DNA of 64,000 nt. Origin: Arthrobacter antioxidans. Its GTDB lineage: Bacteria; Actinomycetota; Actinomycetes; Actinomycetales; Micrococcaceae. The stretch covers positions 124,001-188,000 of the forward strand of contig NZ_CP095501.1 in NCBI RefSeq assembly GCF_023100725.1. Direction: 5' to 3'. Shown piece by piece: positions 18,795 through 30,511 of this stretch; positions within the stretch are counted from its first letter, which is position 1, and the number at the start of each line of letters is the position of its first letter. Made by a program: the position numbers and the translations under genes. The notes beneath the pieces were generated by a model that was not told the DNA's origin, did no database searches, and saw nothing but the letters and a program-made list of their open reading frames with translations.

Positions 18795-19286
18795 GTGAGC
18801 ACCCTTCGGTTCCGCTGGCTGGGCCTCGTGGGGCTGGTGGCCGGGCTCGCCGGCTGGCTGGTCAACTGGTTCGCCACCCGCAACGGCTACGGCACGCCGG
18901 CGCTCCCGCTGACCTCCCTGGTCACCACGGCGGCGATCATCGCGATCACCCTGGTGTTCGGCCGCCGCGTGCTGCGCTGGCGCAACGGCAGGCGCGACCG
19001 GCCGCTCGATCCGATCCTCGCCACCCGAACCCTCGTCCTCGCCCAGGCCTGCGCCTACGCCGGCGCGGTGAGCCTCGGCTGGCACGCGGGGATCTTCGTC
19101 GACCAGGTGGCGCTCCTGTCGGTGCGGTCCACCGTGGCACCCCTCTGGGGGTCGGTGGCGCTCATGGCAGGCGGGATCGTGATGATTATGGTGGGATTGG
19201 TGGTCGAGGACTTCTGCCGGCTCCCGTCCGACGACGACGACGGCACGGGCGCACCGGGCGGGGAGAGCGAGGGGGAGTATGCGTAG
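18795..19286 (+). CDS. DUF3180 family membrane protein
   Basis: A 163-residue protein with four predicted membrane helices (about residues 8-27, 39-56, 78-98 and 115-135) and an acidic Asp/Gly/Glu tail. DUF3180 members are found directly after folK in many actinobacteria; the role is unknown. Its end overlaps the next gene by eight bases. The tie to folate genes is positional only. Confidence 0.82.
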   Translation: MSTLRFRWLGLVGLVAGLAGWLVNWFATRNGYGTPALPLTSLVTTAAIIAITLVFGRRVLRWRNGRRDRPLDPILATRTLVLAQACAYAGAVSLGWHAGIFVDQVALLSVRSTVAPLWGSVALMAGGIVMIMVGLVVEDFCRLPSDDDDGTGAPGGESEGEYA

Positions 19287-19794
19287 GGAACCGATAGACC
19301 CATCGGGGCTCGAGTGGTCCAGGGTGTCACCGAAGTACCTGCGGGTCCGGGTGCTCGGCTGGCTCATCGGATCGCTGGTCTGGCTCGTCCTGGCCTGCGT
19401 CCCGCTCGTCCTGCGCCTCACCGGTGTCTGGGAGTCCTTCCCACCCCTGTGGCTGGCCTGGGGGCTGCCCGCCGTCGTCCTCGTCGGCGCGGTGTGGCGC
19501 GGGCTGCTCCTTCCACGCCAGGTGGCCGCGATCGGCTACGCCGAGCGCGACGACGACCTCCTCGTCCGCCAGGGCGTGATCTTCCAGCGCACCATGGTGG
19601 TGCCCTACGGCCGGATGCAGTACGTCGACGTCGCCGTCGGCCCCCTCGAGCGGGCCTTCGGGATCTGCACCCTCAAGCTCCACACCGCGTCCCCCGCCAC
19701 GAACGCCGAGATCCCCGGGCTGCCGGCCGACGAGGGGGCACGACTGCGCGAGCAGCTGTCCGCCCGCGGACAAGCCCGGCTGGCAGGGCTGTGA
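19279..19794 (+). CDS. PH-domain membrane protein (YdbS-like)
   Basis: A 171-residue protein with two N-terminal membrane helices (about 26-48 and 54-74) and one bacterial PH-like (bPH2) domain, seen in the VRQGVIFQRTMVVPYGRMQ stretch. It overlaps the next gene, which carries several such domains, by the GTGA overlap; the two together resemble the YdbS/YdbT pair of Bacillus. The ATG start overlaps the DUF3180 gene. Function unknown; a role in envelope homeostasis or export has been suggested for the pair. Confidence 0.82.
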   Translation: MRREPIDPSGLEWSRVSPKYLRVRVLGWLIGSLVWLVLACVPLVLRLTGVWESFPPLWLAWGLPAVVLVGAVWRGLLLPRQVAAIGYAERDDDLLVRQGVIFQRTMVVPYGRMQYVDVAVGPLERAFGICTLKLHTASPATNAEIPGLPADEGARLREQLSARGQARLAGL

Positions 19795-21500
19795 CCGAGC
19801 CGGTGCAGCCGCCGCCCGAGCCGCCGCACCCCGCGACCGGGGACACGCAGGCCGGCCCCGGCGAGAAATGGCTGCGCGTGCACGTCATCTCGCCCCTCGT
19901 GCGCGGCTGGATCGCCCTCGTCGCCATCCTCTTCATCGTGGGCCGGGACTGGTTCGAGGGACTGTTCGGCCCGGGGCCGCGCGGTCGCTCCCCCCTGCCC
20001 GAGGGGTTCGGGGTCCTCGCGGCCGTCGGGATCCTGCTGGGCGTCGTCGTCGTCATCGCCGGCGCGTTCCTCCTGTCCTGGTACTGCACGCGCTACCAGG
20101 TCACGCGTGACCACGTCCGCGTGCACTCCGGCGTCGTCTTCCGCCAGCAGCGGCAGGCGAGGCTCGACCGCGTCCAGGCCATCGACATCGTGCAGCCGTT
20201 CCTGGCCCGCATCTTCGGACTCGCCGAACTCAAGTTCGAGGTGGCCGACGCCGGGGAGTCGGCGGTCAGGCTCGCCTTCCTGAAGCTCGACGACGCCCGC
20301 CGGCTGCGCGCCATGATCCTCGCCCGGGCCGCGGGGGTGGAACCGGACCCGGAGCACCCCGAGGAGATCGCCGAGGCGCCCGAGCGCGAGGTGGTGGTGG
20401 TCCCGCCCGGCCGGGTCGTCGGATCCGCGCTCCTGTCCGGGACGAGCCTCGCCCTGGTGCTGGCCACCATCGTCATCGTCACCCTCGGCGTGGTGTTCGA
20501 GACCCCGATCGTGGCGACGTCCTTCATCCCGATCCTGATCGGCGTGGCCGGAGCCTACTGGTCGGCCCTGAGCACGGGCTACAACTTCCGGGCGGCCACC
20601 TCCCCCGACGGCCTCCGGATCAGGTACGGACTGCTGGACACCCGTGCGCAGACCGTGCCTCCCGGGCGCGTGCAGGCGCTGGGGATCGTCCAGTCGCCGC
20701 TGTGGCGGCTCAAGGGGTGGTACCGCGTGACCGCGAACGTGGCCGGATACGGCGCGTCGGCGTCGAACGAGGGGCAGGCACGCGCCACCCTCCTGCCCGT
20801 CGGCACGCGCGACGAGGTGCTGCAGATCCTCGCCCTCGTCCTGCCCGACCCCGGCACGGAGCGGCCCGTCGAGCTCTTCGCTGCCGGGATGGCGGGCCGC
20901 GACGGCGGGGAGGGGTTCGTCACCACGCCCCGCCGCGCACGGTGGCTCGCGCCGCTGGCGTGGCGGCGTACCGGGTTCGCGGTGACCGCGACGGCCCTGC
21001 TCCTGCGCTCCGGTGTCCTGTGGCGGCGGCTCGCCGTCGTCCCCCACGAGCGGACCCAGTCGCTGGCGATCGAGCAGGGACCCGTGGACCGCCGCTTCCG
21101 GGTGGCACAGCTGATCCTGCATACGACGCCCGGTCCGGTCAGCCCGCGCGTGAGCCTCGCCGACGCCCCGACGGCGTGGGAGCTGTTCCACGGTCAGGCG
21201 GCACGTGCCGCCGACGCGCGGCGCCGCAGCGGCCCCGAACAGTGGATGCGGCCTCTTCCGGCGCCGCCGGCCGCCGCGCCGCCGCTCCCGGACCATTCCC
21301 CCCTCGCCGTCGACTCTCCCCTCGCCGTCGACCCCGCACCGTCCGCGGTTGCGCGCCTCGCGGAGGGCGAGGCTCTCCCCGACGGCGCCGCGCGGCAGCC
21401 CCGGCAGGTGACGCCGGCCACCCACCAGGTGATGCCGGTAGCCCCGCGCTACACGCCGTCGCCCCGGAACACCGAGGAGGCCGCCGATGGCCCGCACTGA
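19791..21500 (+). CDS. Multi-PH-domain membrane protein (YdbT-like)
   Basis: A 569-residue partner of the upstream protein, started at the GTG overlapping its stop. It has paired membrane helices near residues 39-52 and 77-98, again near 208-255, and possibly near 395-405. PH-like domains follow each: HSGVVFRQQRQARLDRVQAID, then RYGLLDTRAQTVPPGRVQAL, then a third RSGVLWRRLAVVPHERTQSL. The last 100 residues are Pro/Ala-rich and likely disordered, with a perfect SPLAVD duplication near residue 505. The end overlaps the DUF2520 gene. Confidence 0.8.
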   Translation: MTEPVQPPPEPPHPATGDTQAGPGEKWLRVHVISPLVRGWIALVAILFIVGRDWFEGLFGPGPRGRSPLPEGFGVLAAVGILLGVVVVIAGAFLLSWYCTRYQVTRDHVRVHSGVVFRQQRQARLDRVQAIDIVQPFLARIFGLAELKFEVADAGESAVRLAFLKLDDARRLRAMILARAAGVEPDPEHPEEIAEAPEREVVVVPPGRVVGSALLSGTSLALVLATIVIVTLGVVFETPIVATSFIPILIGVAGAYWSALSTGYNFRAATSPDGLRIRYGLLDTRAQTVPPGRVQALGIVQSPLWRLKGWYRVTANVAGYGASASNEGQARATLLPVGTRDEVLQILALVLPDPGTERPVELFAAGMAGRDGGEGFVTTPRRARWLAPLAWRRTGFAVTATALLLRSGVLWRRLAVVPHERTQSLAIEQGPVDRRFRVAQLILHTTPGPVSPRVSLADAPTAWELFHGQAARAADARRRSGPEQWMRPLPAPPAAAPPLPDHSPLAVDSPLAVDPAPSAVARLAEGEALPDGAARQPRQVTPATHQVMPVAPRYTPSPRNTEEAADGPH

Positions 21501-22461
21501 CGCCTCCCGGCGCCCCGGCCGGCTCGGTGTCGGCATCGTGGGTGCGGGCCGGGTCGGCTCCGTGCTGGGTGCCGCCCTGCGATCGGCAGGCCACGCCGTC
21601 GTCGGGGTCTCCGCCGTCTCCGAGGCGAGCCGCGAGCGGGCCGAGAACCTCCTGCCCGGGGTGCCGGTGCTCGAGATCCCGGACATCATCGAGCGGGCGG
21701 AACTCGTGCTGCTCGCGGTGCCCGACGACGCCCTCCCGGAGCTGGTCGAGGGACTCGCGCGGCTCGGCGCGTGGCAGGCCGGCCAGCTCGTGGTCCACAC
21801 GTCCGGCCGCTACGGGACCTCCGTGCTGGCGCCGGCCCGCGCGGCCGGGGCCATCCCGCTGGCGATCCACCCGGCGATGACGTTCACCGGGCTGTCGCTC
21901 GATCTCGGGCGCCTCCCGGACAGCGTGTTCGGGGTCACCGCCCCGTCCGCCGTGCTGCCGATCGCCCAGGCGCTCGTCGTCGAGATGGGCGCCGAGCCGG
22001 TGGTCATCGAGGAGGAGTCGCGGGCGCTGTACCACGCGGCCCTGGCCCACGCGTCGAACCACCTCGTCACCATCGCCGCCCAGTCGGCGCAGCTCCTCGC
22101 GGACCTCGGCGTCCAGCAGCCGGACCGCCTGCTCGGCCCGCTCATGAAGGCCTCCCTCGAGAACGCGCTGTCCTCGGGTGAGGGCGCCCTGACGGGGCCG
22201 GTGGCGCGCGGTGATGCGGAGACGGTCCGGGCCCACCGCGCGGCGCTCGAGGCGCACGACGCGGCGGACACCCGGCAGGCCTACCTGGGGATGGCACGCG
22301 CCACGGCCCTGCGCGCCCTCGAGCGGGGCGTCCTCGCGCCAGCCCAGGGCGAGGCGATCCTCGCGATCCTCGCGGACGGTCCGGGCGGGGGCGGACCGTC
22401 CTCCGCCGAGGCCCCCGAGGGCCCGGACGGTCCGGGTGCCTCCGACGTCCGGCCCGCCTGA
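21487..22461 (+). CDS. Rossmann-fold and DUF2520 domain protein
   Basis: A 324-residue NAD(P)-binding protein. The N-terminal nucleotide site is [17 protein letters not shown] (about residues 14-30); the C-terminal half is the helical DUF2520 domain, related to the dimer domain of 6-phosphogluconate-type dehydrogenases. It overlaps the PH-domain gene by 14 bases and lies 64 bases before panC. Members next to panC may act in pantothenate synthesis, for example on ketopantoate, but this is inference; the reaction is unproven. The Pro/Gly-rich tail is probably flexible. Confidence 0.82.
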   Translation: MARTDASRRPGRLGVGIVGAGRVGSVLGAALRSAGHAVVGVSAVSEASRERAENLLPGVPVLEIPDIIERAELVLLAVPDDALPELVEGLARLGAWQAGQLVVHTSGRYGTSVLAPARAAGAIPLAIHPAMTFTGLSLDLGRLPDSVFGVTAPSAVLPIAQALVVEMGAEPVVIEEESRALYHAALAHASNHLVTIAAQSAQLLADLGVQQPDRLLGPLMKASLENALSSGEGALTGPVARGDAETVRAHRAALEAHDAADTRQAYLGMARATALRALERGVLAPAQGEAILAILADGPGGGGPSSAEAPEGPDGPGASDVRPA

Positions 22462-22525
22462 CTCCTCCTGCACCAGCGGACCGCACCCGCGCGTCGGCCG
22501 TCCCACCACCTCCCGAAGGACCCTC

Positions 22526-23455
22526 GTGACCCCGACCGGCCCCGACAGCCCGGCCCTCCCGTTCCTCGTCTCCACCCCCGCGGACCTCCGCGCGGCCACG
22601 GCCACCCTGCTGGACGCCGCCCGGTCCCGGACGGCGGCGGATGATCGGCCCTCGCTCGGTCTGGTCCCCACCATGGGGGGCCTGCACGCCGGCCACGCCG
22701 CGCTCGCGGGTGCGGCGCGGGCCGCCAACGACGTCGTCGTCGCCTCCGTCTTCGTGAATCCCCTGCAGTTCGGGGACCAGGCCGACCTCGAGCGCTACCC
22801 GCGGACGCTCGACGAGGACCTGCGGCTGCTCGGGGCCCGGGGCGTCGACCTCGTGTTCGCCCCGGCCGTCGAGGACATGTACCCGGGCGGGGAGCCGCTG
22901 GTCCGCGTGAGCGCCGGACCCATGGGCGAGGTCTTCGAGGGGGCCTCGCGGCCGGGCCACTTCGACGGCATGCTGACCGTCGTCGCCAAGCTCCTCCATC
23001 TGGCGCAGCCCGCCACCCGCGCCCGGTACCGGGCGTACTTCGGCGAGAAGGACGCCCAGCAGCTGGCCCTCATCCGCCGCATGGTCCTCGACCTCAACCT
23101 GCCGGTGCACATCGAGGGCGTGCCGATCGTGCGCGACGACGACGGCCTGGCGCTGTCCAGCCGCAACCGGTTCCTGGCCGACGACGAGCGCGCCGCCGCC
23201 CTGGTCCTGTCGCGGACGCTGGCCGCGCTCCGCGACCGGGCAGCGCGCGGGGAACCGCTCGACCTCGCCGCCGCCCGTACGCAGGTCGCCGCCGAGGAGG
23301 GTGTGGACCTCGACTACCTCGACGTCGTCGACCCGGCCTCGTTCGCACCGGTGGGGGGCCCCGGCCCGGAGCGGCCCGCGGCCCTCGCCGTCGTCGCCGC
23401 CCGGGTGGGCGCCGTCCGGCTGATCGACAACATCCTCCTGCCCGTCCCGCGCTGA
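22526..23455 (+). CDS. panC: Pantoate-beta-alanine ligase
   Basis: Makes pantothenate from pantoate and beta-alanine with ATP. The 309-residue protein has the [13 protein letters not shown] loop (HIGH-like, about 49-61), [16 protein letters not shown] and the KMSKS-like SSRNRFL. The GTG at 22526 has GAAGGA upstream and gives the usual family length; upstream in-frame codons belong to the DUF2520 gene's overlap region. Part of a housekeeping run with lysS. Confidence 0.94.
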   Translation: MTPTGPDSPALPFLVSTPADLRAATATLLDAARSRTAADDRPSLGLVPTMGGLHAGHAALAGAARAANDVVVASVFVNPLQFGDQADLERYPRTLDEDLRLLGARGVDLVFAPAVEDMYPGGEPLVRVSAGPMGEVFEGASRPGHFDGMLTVVAKLLHLAQPATRARYRAYFGEKDAQQLALIRRMVLDLNLPVHIEGVPIVRDDDGLALSSRNRFLADDERAAALVLSRTLAALRDRAARGEPLDLAAARTQVAAEEGVDLDYLDVVDPASFAPVGGPGPERPAALAVVAARVGAVRLIDNILLPVPR

Positions 23456-23489
23456 CCCGCACCCGCACCGGACGCCCGGGCGGGAGCCG

Positions 23490-23495
23490 TAAACT
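23490..23495 (+). promoter_or_regulatory. -10 box of lysS
   Basis: TAAACT, eight bases before the GTG at 23504. It decides the start of lysS: a TTG at 23495 overlaps this box and would lie upstream of the transcript start. Confidence 0.5.
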
Positions 23496-23503
23496 TGTCT
23501 ACC

Positions 23504-25006
23504 GTGACCCACGACGACACCCTCCCCGCGGACGACCTCAACGAGCAGATGCGCTTCCGGCTGCAGAAGCGCGCAGCCCTGCTCGACGCCGGAACACAGC
23601 CCTACCCGGTCCGCCCGGAGCGCACGCATTCCCTGGGGGAGGTCCGCGAGCAGTTCGCCGACCTCGGGACGGGGGAGTCGAGCGGGACCCACGCCGCCGT
23701 CGTCGGGCGCGTGGTCTTCATCCGGAACTCGGGCAAGCTGTGCTTCGCGACCCTGCAGGAGGGCGACGGCACGCGGCTCCAGGTCATGCTGAGCCTCGCC
23801 GACATCGGCGCGGACAGCCTCGCCGAGTGGAAGGCCCTCGTGGACCTGGGCGACCACGTGCAGGTGCGCGGCGAGGTCATCAGCTCCCGCCGCGGTGAAC
23901 TGTCCGTCATGGCCGACGCGTGGACCATGGCCTCCAAGGCCCTCCGCCCGCTGCCCACGCTGCACGCCGGCGTCAACGAGGAGACCCGCGTGCGCCAGCG
24001 CTACGTCGACCTCATGGTGCGCGAGGAAGCCCGCCGGATGGTGCGCACGCGCGCCGCCATCACGCGGACCGTCCGGGAGACGCTCCACCGCCACGACTAC
24101 ATCGAGGTGGAGACCCCCGTCCTCCAGCTCGTCCACGGCGGTGCCACGGCCCGCCCCTTCGACACGCACCTCAACGCGTTCGACCAGAAGATGACCCTCC
24201 GGATCGCCCTCGAGCTGTACCTGAAGCGCGCGGTGGTCGGCGGGATCGACCGCGTCTACGAGATCGGGCGCATCTTCCGCAACGAGGGCGTGGATTCCAC
24301 GCACAGCCCGGAATTCACGATGCTCGAGTGCTACGAGGCCTATGCGGACCAGTTCGTCATGGCGGACCGCATGAAGGAGATCATCCTCGCCTGCGCCGAC
24401 CTGCTCGGGTCGCGCACCATCGAGACCGCGAAGGGCACGATCGACCTGGACGGTGAGTGGGCCTGGCTCGGTGTCTACCCGGGCCTGTCCTCGGCTGTGG
24501 GCCGGGAGATCACGCCGGACACCCCGGTGGAGGACCTGCGCGCCGTCGCCGGGCGGCACGAGGTCTCCCTCGACCCGGCGTGGGGTGCCGAGAAGGTGGT
24601 GCTCGAACTGTTCTCGGAGATCGTGGAGCCCACGCTCATCCAGCCGACCTTCGTCTACGACTACCCGCCGTCCGCGCAGCCGCTCGCCCGCCCGCACCGT
24701 GAGGACCCGCGGCTCATCGAGGCCTGGGACCTGATCATCGGGGGGATGGAACGCGGAACGGCCTTCTCCGAGCTCATCGACCCTGTCATCCAGCGCGAGC
24801 GGCTCACGGAACAGTCCCGCCAGGCCGCGGCCGGCGACGACGAGGCCATGCAACTGGACGAGGACTTCCTCCGGGCGCTCGAATACGGGGCCCCGCCCAT
24901 GGGCGGCATCGGACTCGGAATCGACCGCCTCGTGATGCTTTTCACGAACGTCGGAATTCGCGAGTCGATCCTCTTCCCGATCCTCAAGCCCGAAGGCGGC
25001 CAGTAG
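23504..25006 (+). CDS. lysS: Lysyl-tRNA synthetase (class II)
   Basis: Charges tRNA-Lys. The roughly 500-residue protein has an N-terminal OB-fold anticodon domain (residues about 55-150, with VVGRVVFIRNSGK) and the class II core: motif 2 FRNEGVDSTHSPEFTMLE and motif 3 GGIGLGIDRLVMLFTN. Several core residues usual in LysRS are Leu/Val here, and the sequence reads like the actinobacterial lysS branch. I prefer the GTG at 23504 over a TTG at 23495 because a TAAACT -10 box covers the latter. A matching tRNA-Lys(UUU) gene is in the same window at 47923. Confidence 0.93.
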   Translation: MTHDDTLPADDLNEQMRFRLQKRAALLDAGTQPYPVRPERTHSLGEVREQFADLGTGESSGTHAAVVGRVVFIRNSGKLCFATLQEGDGTRLQVMLSLADIGADSLAEWKALVDLGDHVQVRGEVISSRRGELSVMADAWTMASKALRPLPTLHAGVNEETRVRQRYVDLMVREEARRMVRTRAAITRTVRETLHRHDYIEVETPVLQLVHGGATARPFDTHLNAFDQKMTLRIALELYLKRAVVGGIDRVYEIGRIFRNEGVDSTHSPEFTMLECYEAYADQFVMADRMKEIILACADLLGSRTIETAKGTIDLDGEWAWLGVYPGLSSAVGREITPDTPVEDLRAVAGRHEVSLDPAWGAEKVVLELFSEIVEPTLIQPTFVYDYPPSAQPLARPHREDPRLIEAWDLIIGGMERGTAFSELIDPVIQRERLTEQSRQAAAGDDEAMQLDEDFLRALEYGAPPMGGIGLGIDRLVMLFTNVGIRESILFPILKPEGGQ

Positions 25007-25008
25007 TC

Positions 25009-25197
25009 GTGGAATACATAGCGGTCCTCCTACCCTCAGCCTGCTTGGCAGTTCTTTTCTACTTCGTGATCAGGGCCATATTCAACGTCGACCGGGCCGA
25101 GCGCGAAGCCATGGCGCGCGCGGAGGAATTGCAGGACGCCGAGGACGCGCGGAAGCGCGGAACGGCGGACGAAGAAAAGGGCGAGCAGGAAAACTGA
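25009..25197 (+). CDS. Small single-span membrane protein
   Basis: A 62-residue protein starting at GTG two bases after the lysS stop, so it is probably co-transcribed. Residues 3-25 form one membrane helix; the rest is a charged Glu/Arg/Ala helix likely to be a cytoplasmic coiled coil. I do not recognise a named family. Position after lysS and before lsr2 recalls other Arthrobacter genomes. Function unknown. Confidence 0.68.
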   Translation: MEYIAVLLPSACLAVLFYFVIRAIFNVDRAEREAMARAEELQDAEDARKRGTADEEKGEQEN

Positions 25198-25218
25198 TCC
25201 ACATAGAAAAGTCCTTCT

Positions 25219-25247
25219 TTGACCTCGATCTAATAGTGCCGCATAAT
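25219..25247 (+). promoter_or_regulatory. Promoter of lsr2
   Basis: TTGACC (25219-25224), exactly 17 bases, CATAAT (25242-25247): a good vegetative promoter inside an unusually AT-rich gap. Transcription would start near 25254, giving a leader of about 36 bases with AGGAG before the GTG. Confidence 0.72.
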
Positions 25248-25289
25248 CAATTGAGGGGCATTCACATCGAGGAATATTAGGAGATCACC

Positions 25290-25625
25290 GTGGCACAGAA
25301 GGTAAAGATTATTCTCATCGATGACATCGACGGCGGAGAAGCCGAGGAAACCGTCCGGTTCGGCCTCGACGGCGTGCAGTACGAGATCGACCTCTCGGAG
25401 ACGCACGCCTCGGAACTGCGGTCGGCATTGTCCGACTACGTCGGCGCGGCCCGTCGCGGCAGCCAGTCGAAGCAGCGGTCGAGCACCTCGAGCGCAGCGT
25501 CGTCCTCCCGCAACCAGGAAGCCGCCCGGATCCGCGAGTGGGCGAAGGAGAACGGCTACAACGTCTCCTCCCGCGGGCGCGTGAACGGGGAGATCGTGGA
25601 GGCGTACCGGGCGGCCCAGCGCTGA
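25290..25625 (+). CDS. lsr2: Lsr2 nucleoid-associated xenogeneic silencer
   Basis: A 111-residue DNA-bridging protein that coats AT-rich DNA and silences foreign genes, the actinobacterial counterpart of H-NS. The N-terminal half ([21 protein letters not shown]) is the beta/helical oligomer domain; a Ser/Arg linker follows; the C-terminal DNA-binding domain has [20 protein letters not shown], with the RGR AT-hook motif that enters the minor groove. The GTG start has AGGAG at 25279-25283. The AT-rich promoter region could itself be an Lsr2 target, which would allow autoregulation. Confidence 0.96.
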   Translation: MAQKVKIILIDDIDGGEAEETVRFGLDGVQYEIDLSETHASELRSALSDYVGAARRGSQSKQRSSTSSAASSSRNQEAARIREWAKENGYNVSSRGRVNGEIVEAYRAAQR

Positions 25626-25652
25626 CCCACCCCGAGGATGCGCCGGGGTGGG
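25626..25652 (+). terminator. Terminator after lsr2
   Basis: A 9-base stem, CCCACCCCG with CGGGGTGGG, and a 9-base loop, beginning right at the lsr2 stop codon. No T tract follows. Confidence 0.62.
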
Positions 25653-25666
25653 GGCCCTCCGGCGTT

Positions 25667-25684
25667 ATCTCGCCTGTGGCGAAC
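25667..25684 (+). promoter_or_regulatory. Probable ClgR operator before clpC
   Basis: ATCTCGCCTGTGGCGAAC fits the actinobacterial ClgR consensus (WNNWCGCYNANRGCGWWS, from memory) with one mismatch. It lies 66 bases before the clpC start. ClgR activates clpC and clpP genes in related bacteria, so activation under protein stress is expected. Confidence 0.55.
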
Positions 25685-25749
25685 ACGCGCCCAAAGCACA
25701 CCCCGTACCCGTAGCATCGAATTACGCGTTAGCTAGGAGTGTGTGTCTG

Positions 25750-28257
<2,508 letters not shown>

Positions 28258-28281
28258 CACCGGCGTTCCGACGTCAGCATC

Positions 28282-28313
28282 CGAACCCGCTCTGGACCAC
28301 CAGGGCGGGTTCG
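28282..28313 (+). terminator. Terminator after clpC
   Basis: A perfect 9-base stem, CGAACCCGC with GCGGGTTCG, around a 14-base loop, 24 bases after the clpC stop. Confidence 0.6.
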
Positions 28314-28420
28314 CTGTCTCCCCGGGGTGTTCCCTGCGGCGGGTAAGTGCCCACGGCAACCACATTCGTCCCTGAGTGAACGGCTGTGACGGCGACCACA
28401 GGCGGTGGTAGAGATGAAGC

Positions 28421-30448
28421 ATGACCACGCCCTTCTCCTCCCTCGAGGACTTCGTCGCCCTTCCCCGCCTGAGCGGGCTCGCCCTCAACCGGGAGGGCAC
28501 GCGGCTCGTGACTTCCGTGGCGACCCTCGATCCCACGAAGACCGCCTACCGGACGGCGCTCTGGGAAGTCGATCCCACCGGCGGGCAGCCGGCCCGGCGG
28601 CTCACCCGCAGCACCGCCGGCGAATCCGGGGCGGCGTTCCTCGCGAGCGGTGACCTGCTGTTCACGTCGTCGCGGCCGGACCCGGACGACACCGACGGCG
28701 AGAAGCGCCCGGCACTCTGGCGCCTCCCGGCCACGGGCGGGGAGGCCTCGCTGGTGCTGACCCGCGCAGGCGGAGTGGCAGGGGTGGCGACGGCGGAGAC
28801 GGCCGACGTCGTCGTCCTGACGGGCAGCGCACTCGCGGGCTCGGCGAACGAGGAGGACGACGCCGCGCGCCGGAAGTCCCGCAAGGAGGCGGGCGTCGCC
28901 GCCATCCTGCATGCCGGGTATCCCGTCCGCTACTGGGACGCCGATCTCGGCCCCGACGAGCCGCGCTACTTCGGGCTGAAGGACCTCGGCGGTTCCGACG
29001 GTGGGGCGTCACTCGACGACCTCGTCCCGTCGGCACGCGGCGGCCTCAGGGAGGCCCGCCCCGTCCTGGACCCCGAGGGGGCCGCCCTGTTCTCCTCCCT
29101 CACCCTGCCGGAGGAGCGCGGATCCCAGCGCTCCGTCCTCGTCCGCGTCGACGTCGGCACGAAGGAACTGACCGTCCTGCTCGACGACCGCGAGAACGAC
29201 TACGCCCCGGGGCCCGTCAGCCCCGACGGACGCTTCCTCGTGGTCGTCAGGGACCGGCGCACCACGGTGGACCTCGCGCCGCGGACCACCCTGCTGCTGC
29301 TCCCGCTGGACGGCGGGGATCCGGTGACGCTGGCGGAGGACTGGGACCGCTGGCCGTCCCCCGCGGCCTGGCTGCCGGACGGCTCGGCCCTCGTGGTCAC
29401 GGCCGACGACGACGGCGCCGCGCCGGTGTTCGTCATCGACGTCGCCACCGGTGCCGTCCGGCGGGTGACGCAGGACGCCGCCGCCTACACCGACGTCCGC
29501 GTGTCCCCCGACGGCGCCACCGCCTACGCCCTGCGCAGTTCCTATCTCTTCCCGGCGGAGGTGGTCCGCATCGACCTCGCAACCGGCCGGACGGAGCGCC
29601 TCCACAACCCGGCGGAGCGCCCCGAGCTGCCCGGCTCGCTCGAGCGGATCGAATCCGTGGGCGAGGACGGCCAGCCCGTCAGGTCCTGGCTCGTCCTGCC
29701 GGAGGGGGCCTCGGCAGACCATCCGGCACCGGCCCTGCTGTGGATCCACGGTGGACCGATCGGCTCCTGGAACGCCTGGACCTGGCGCTGGTCGCCCTGG
29801 ATCATGGCGGCCCGCGGCTACGCCGTCCTGCTCCCCGATCCGGCGCTCTCCACGGGGTACGGCCAGCACATGGTGGACCGCGGGTGGGGGCAGTGGGGGC
29901 GCGCTCCCTACACGGACCTGATGGCCGCCACGGACACCCTCGTGGCGCGCGAGGACATCGACCGCACGCGGGTCGCCGCGATGGGCGGCAGCTTCGGCGG
30001 CTACATGGCGAACTGGGTGGCCGGGCACACCGACCGCTTCGCGGCGATCGTCACGCACGCGAGCCTCTGGGCCCTCGACCAGTTCGGCCCCACCACGGAT
30101 GCCGCCTTCTACTGGGAGCGGGAGATGACGCCGGAGGCCAGGGAGGAGAACTCCCCGCATCACCACGTGGGCAGCATCGGGACGCCGATGCTCGTCATCC
30201 ACGGGGACAAGGACTACCGCGTCCCCATCGGGGAGGGCCTCAGGCTCTGGTACGAGCTGCTGTCGGCCTCGAAGCTGGCCGCCGGCGAGGGTGGTGAGAC
30301 CCCCCACCGGTTCCTCTACTTCCCCGACGAGAACCACTGGATCCTCAAACCCCAGCACGCCCGGATCTGGTACGGGGTCGTCGAGGCGTTCCTCGCCACC
30401 CACCTCCTGGGCGAGGAGCGTGACCTGCCCCCCGAGCTCGGACTGTAG
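28421..30448 (+). CDS. S9 family prolyl oligopeptidase-type peptidase
   Basis: A 675-residue serine peptidase of the acylaminoacyl-peptidase/DPP IV branch that cuts short peptides. The first 400 residues form a beta-propeller (WD/TolB-like repeats such as SPDGRFLVVVRD and SPDGATAYALR). The alpha/beta-hydrolase domain follows, with nucleophile Ser in AAMGGSFGGYMANW, Asp in VIHGDKDYRVPI and His in DENHWILKP. No signal peptide, so cytoplasmic. The gene stands alone between the clpC terminator and a double hairpin. Confidence 0.91.
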   Translation: MTTPFSSLEDFVALPRLSGLALNREGTRLVTSVATLDPTKTAYRTALWEVDPTGGQPARRLTRSTAGESGAAFLASGDLLFTSSRPDPDDTDGEKRPALWRLPATGGEASLVLTRAGGVAGVATAETADVVVLTGSALAGSANEEDDAARRKSRKEAGVAAILHAGYPVRYWDADLGPDEPRYFGLKDLGGSDGGASLDDLVPSARGGLREARPVLDPEGAALFSSLTLPEERGSQRSVLVRVDVGTKELTVLLDDRENDYAPGPVSPDGRFLVVVRDRRTTVDLAPRTTLLLLPLDGGDPVTLAEDWDRWPSPAAWLPDGSALVVTADDDGAAPVFVIDVATGAVRRVTQDAAAYTDVRVSPDGATAYALRSSYLFPAEVVRIDLATGRTERLHNPAERPELPGSLERIESVGEDGQPVRSWLVLPEGASADHPAPALLWIHGGPIGSWNAWTWRWSPWIMAARGYAVLLPDPALSTGYGQHMVDRGWGQWGRAPYTDLMAATDTLVAREDIDRTRVAAMGGSFGGYMANWVAGHTDRFAAIVTHASLWALDQFGPTTDAAFYWEREMTPEAREENSPHHHVGSIGTPMLVIHGDKDYRVPIGEGLRLWYELLSASKLAAGEGGETPHRFLYFPDENHWILKPQHARIWYGVVEAFLATHLLGEERDLPPELGL

Positions 30449-30455
30449 GCGTCGC

Positions 30456-30500
30456 GGTCGGGGAGGGCCTCCGGCTCTCCCCGACCCTCGGCGAGGGTCG
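30456..30500 (+). terminator. Overlapping hairpins after the S9 peptidase gene
   Basis: Two stems that exclude one another: GGTCGGGGAG (30456-30465) with CTCCCCGACC (30477-30486), and CGACCCTC (30482-30489) with GAGGGTCG (30493-30500). Most simply a terminator. The overlap also allows an antiterminator arrangement, but the rhodopsin promoter lies downstream of it. Confidence 0.6.
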
Positions 30501-30511
30501 GGATCTGCCTC

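Noticed and set aside
19605..21800. A 731-codon minus-strand frame across the PH-domain genes
   Set aside because: Low-complexity Arg/Gly/Pro product without recognisable domains; the plus-strand genes fit a conserved order.
22142..24853. A 903-codon minus-strand frame across panC and lysS
   Set aside because: Same cause; both genes on the plus strand carry full catalytic motifs.
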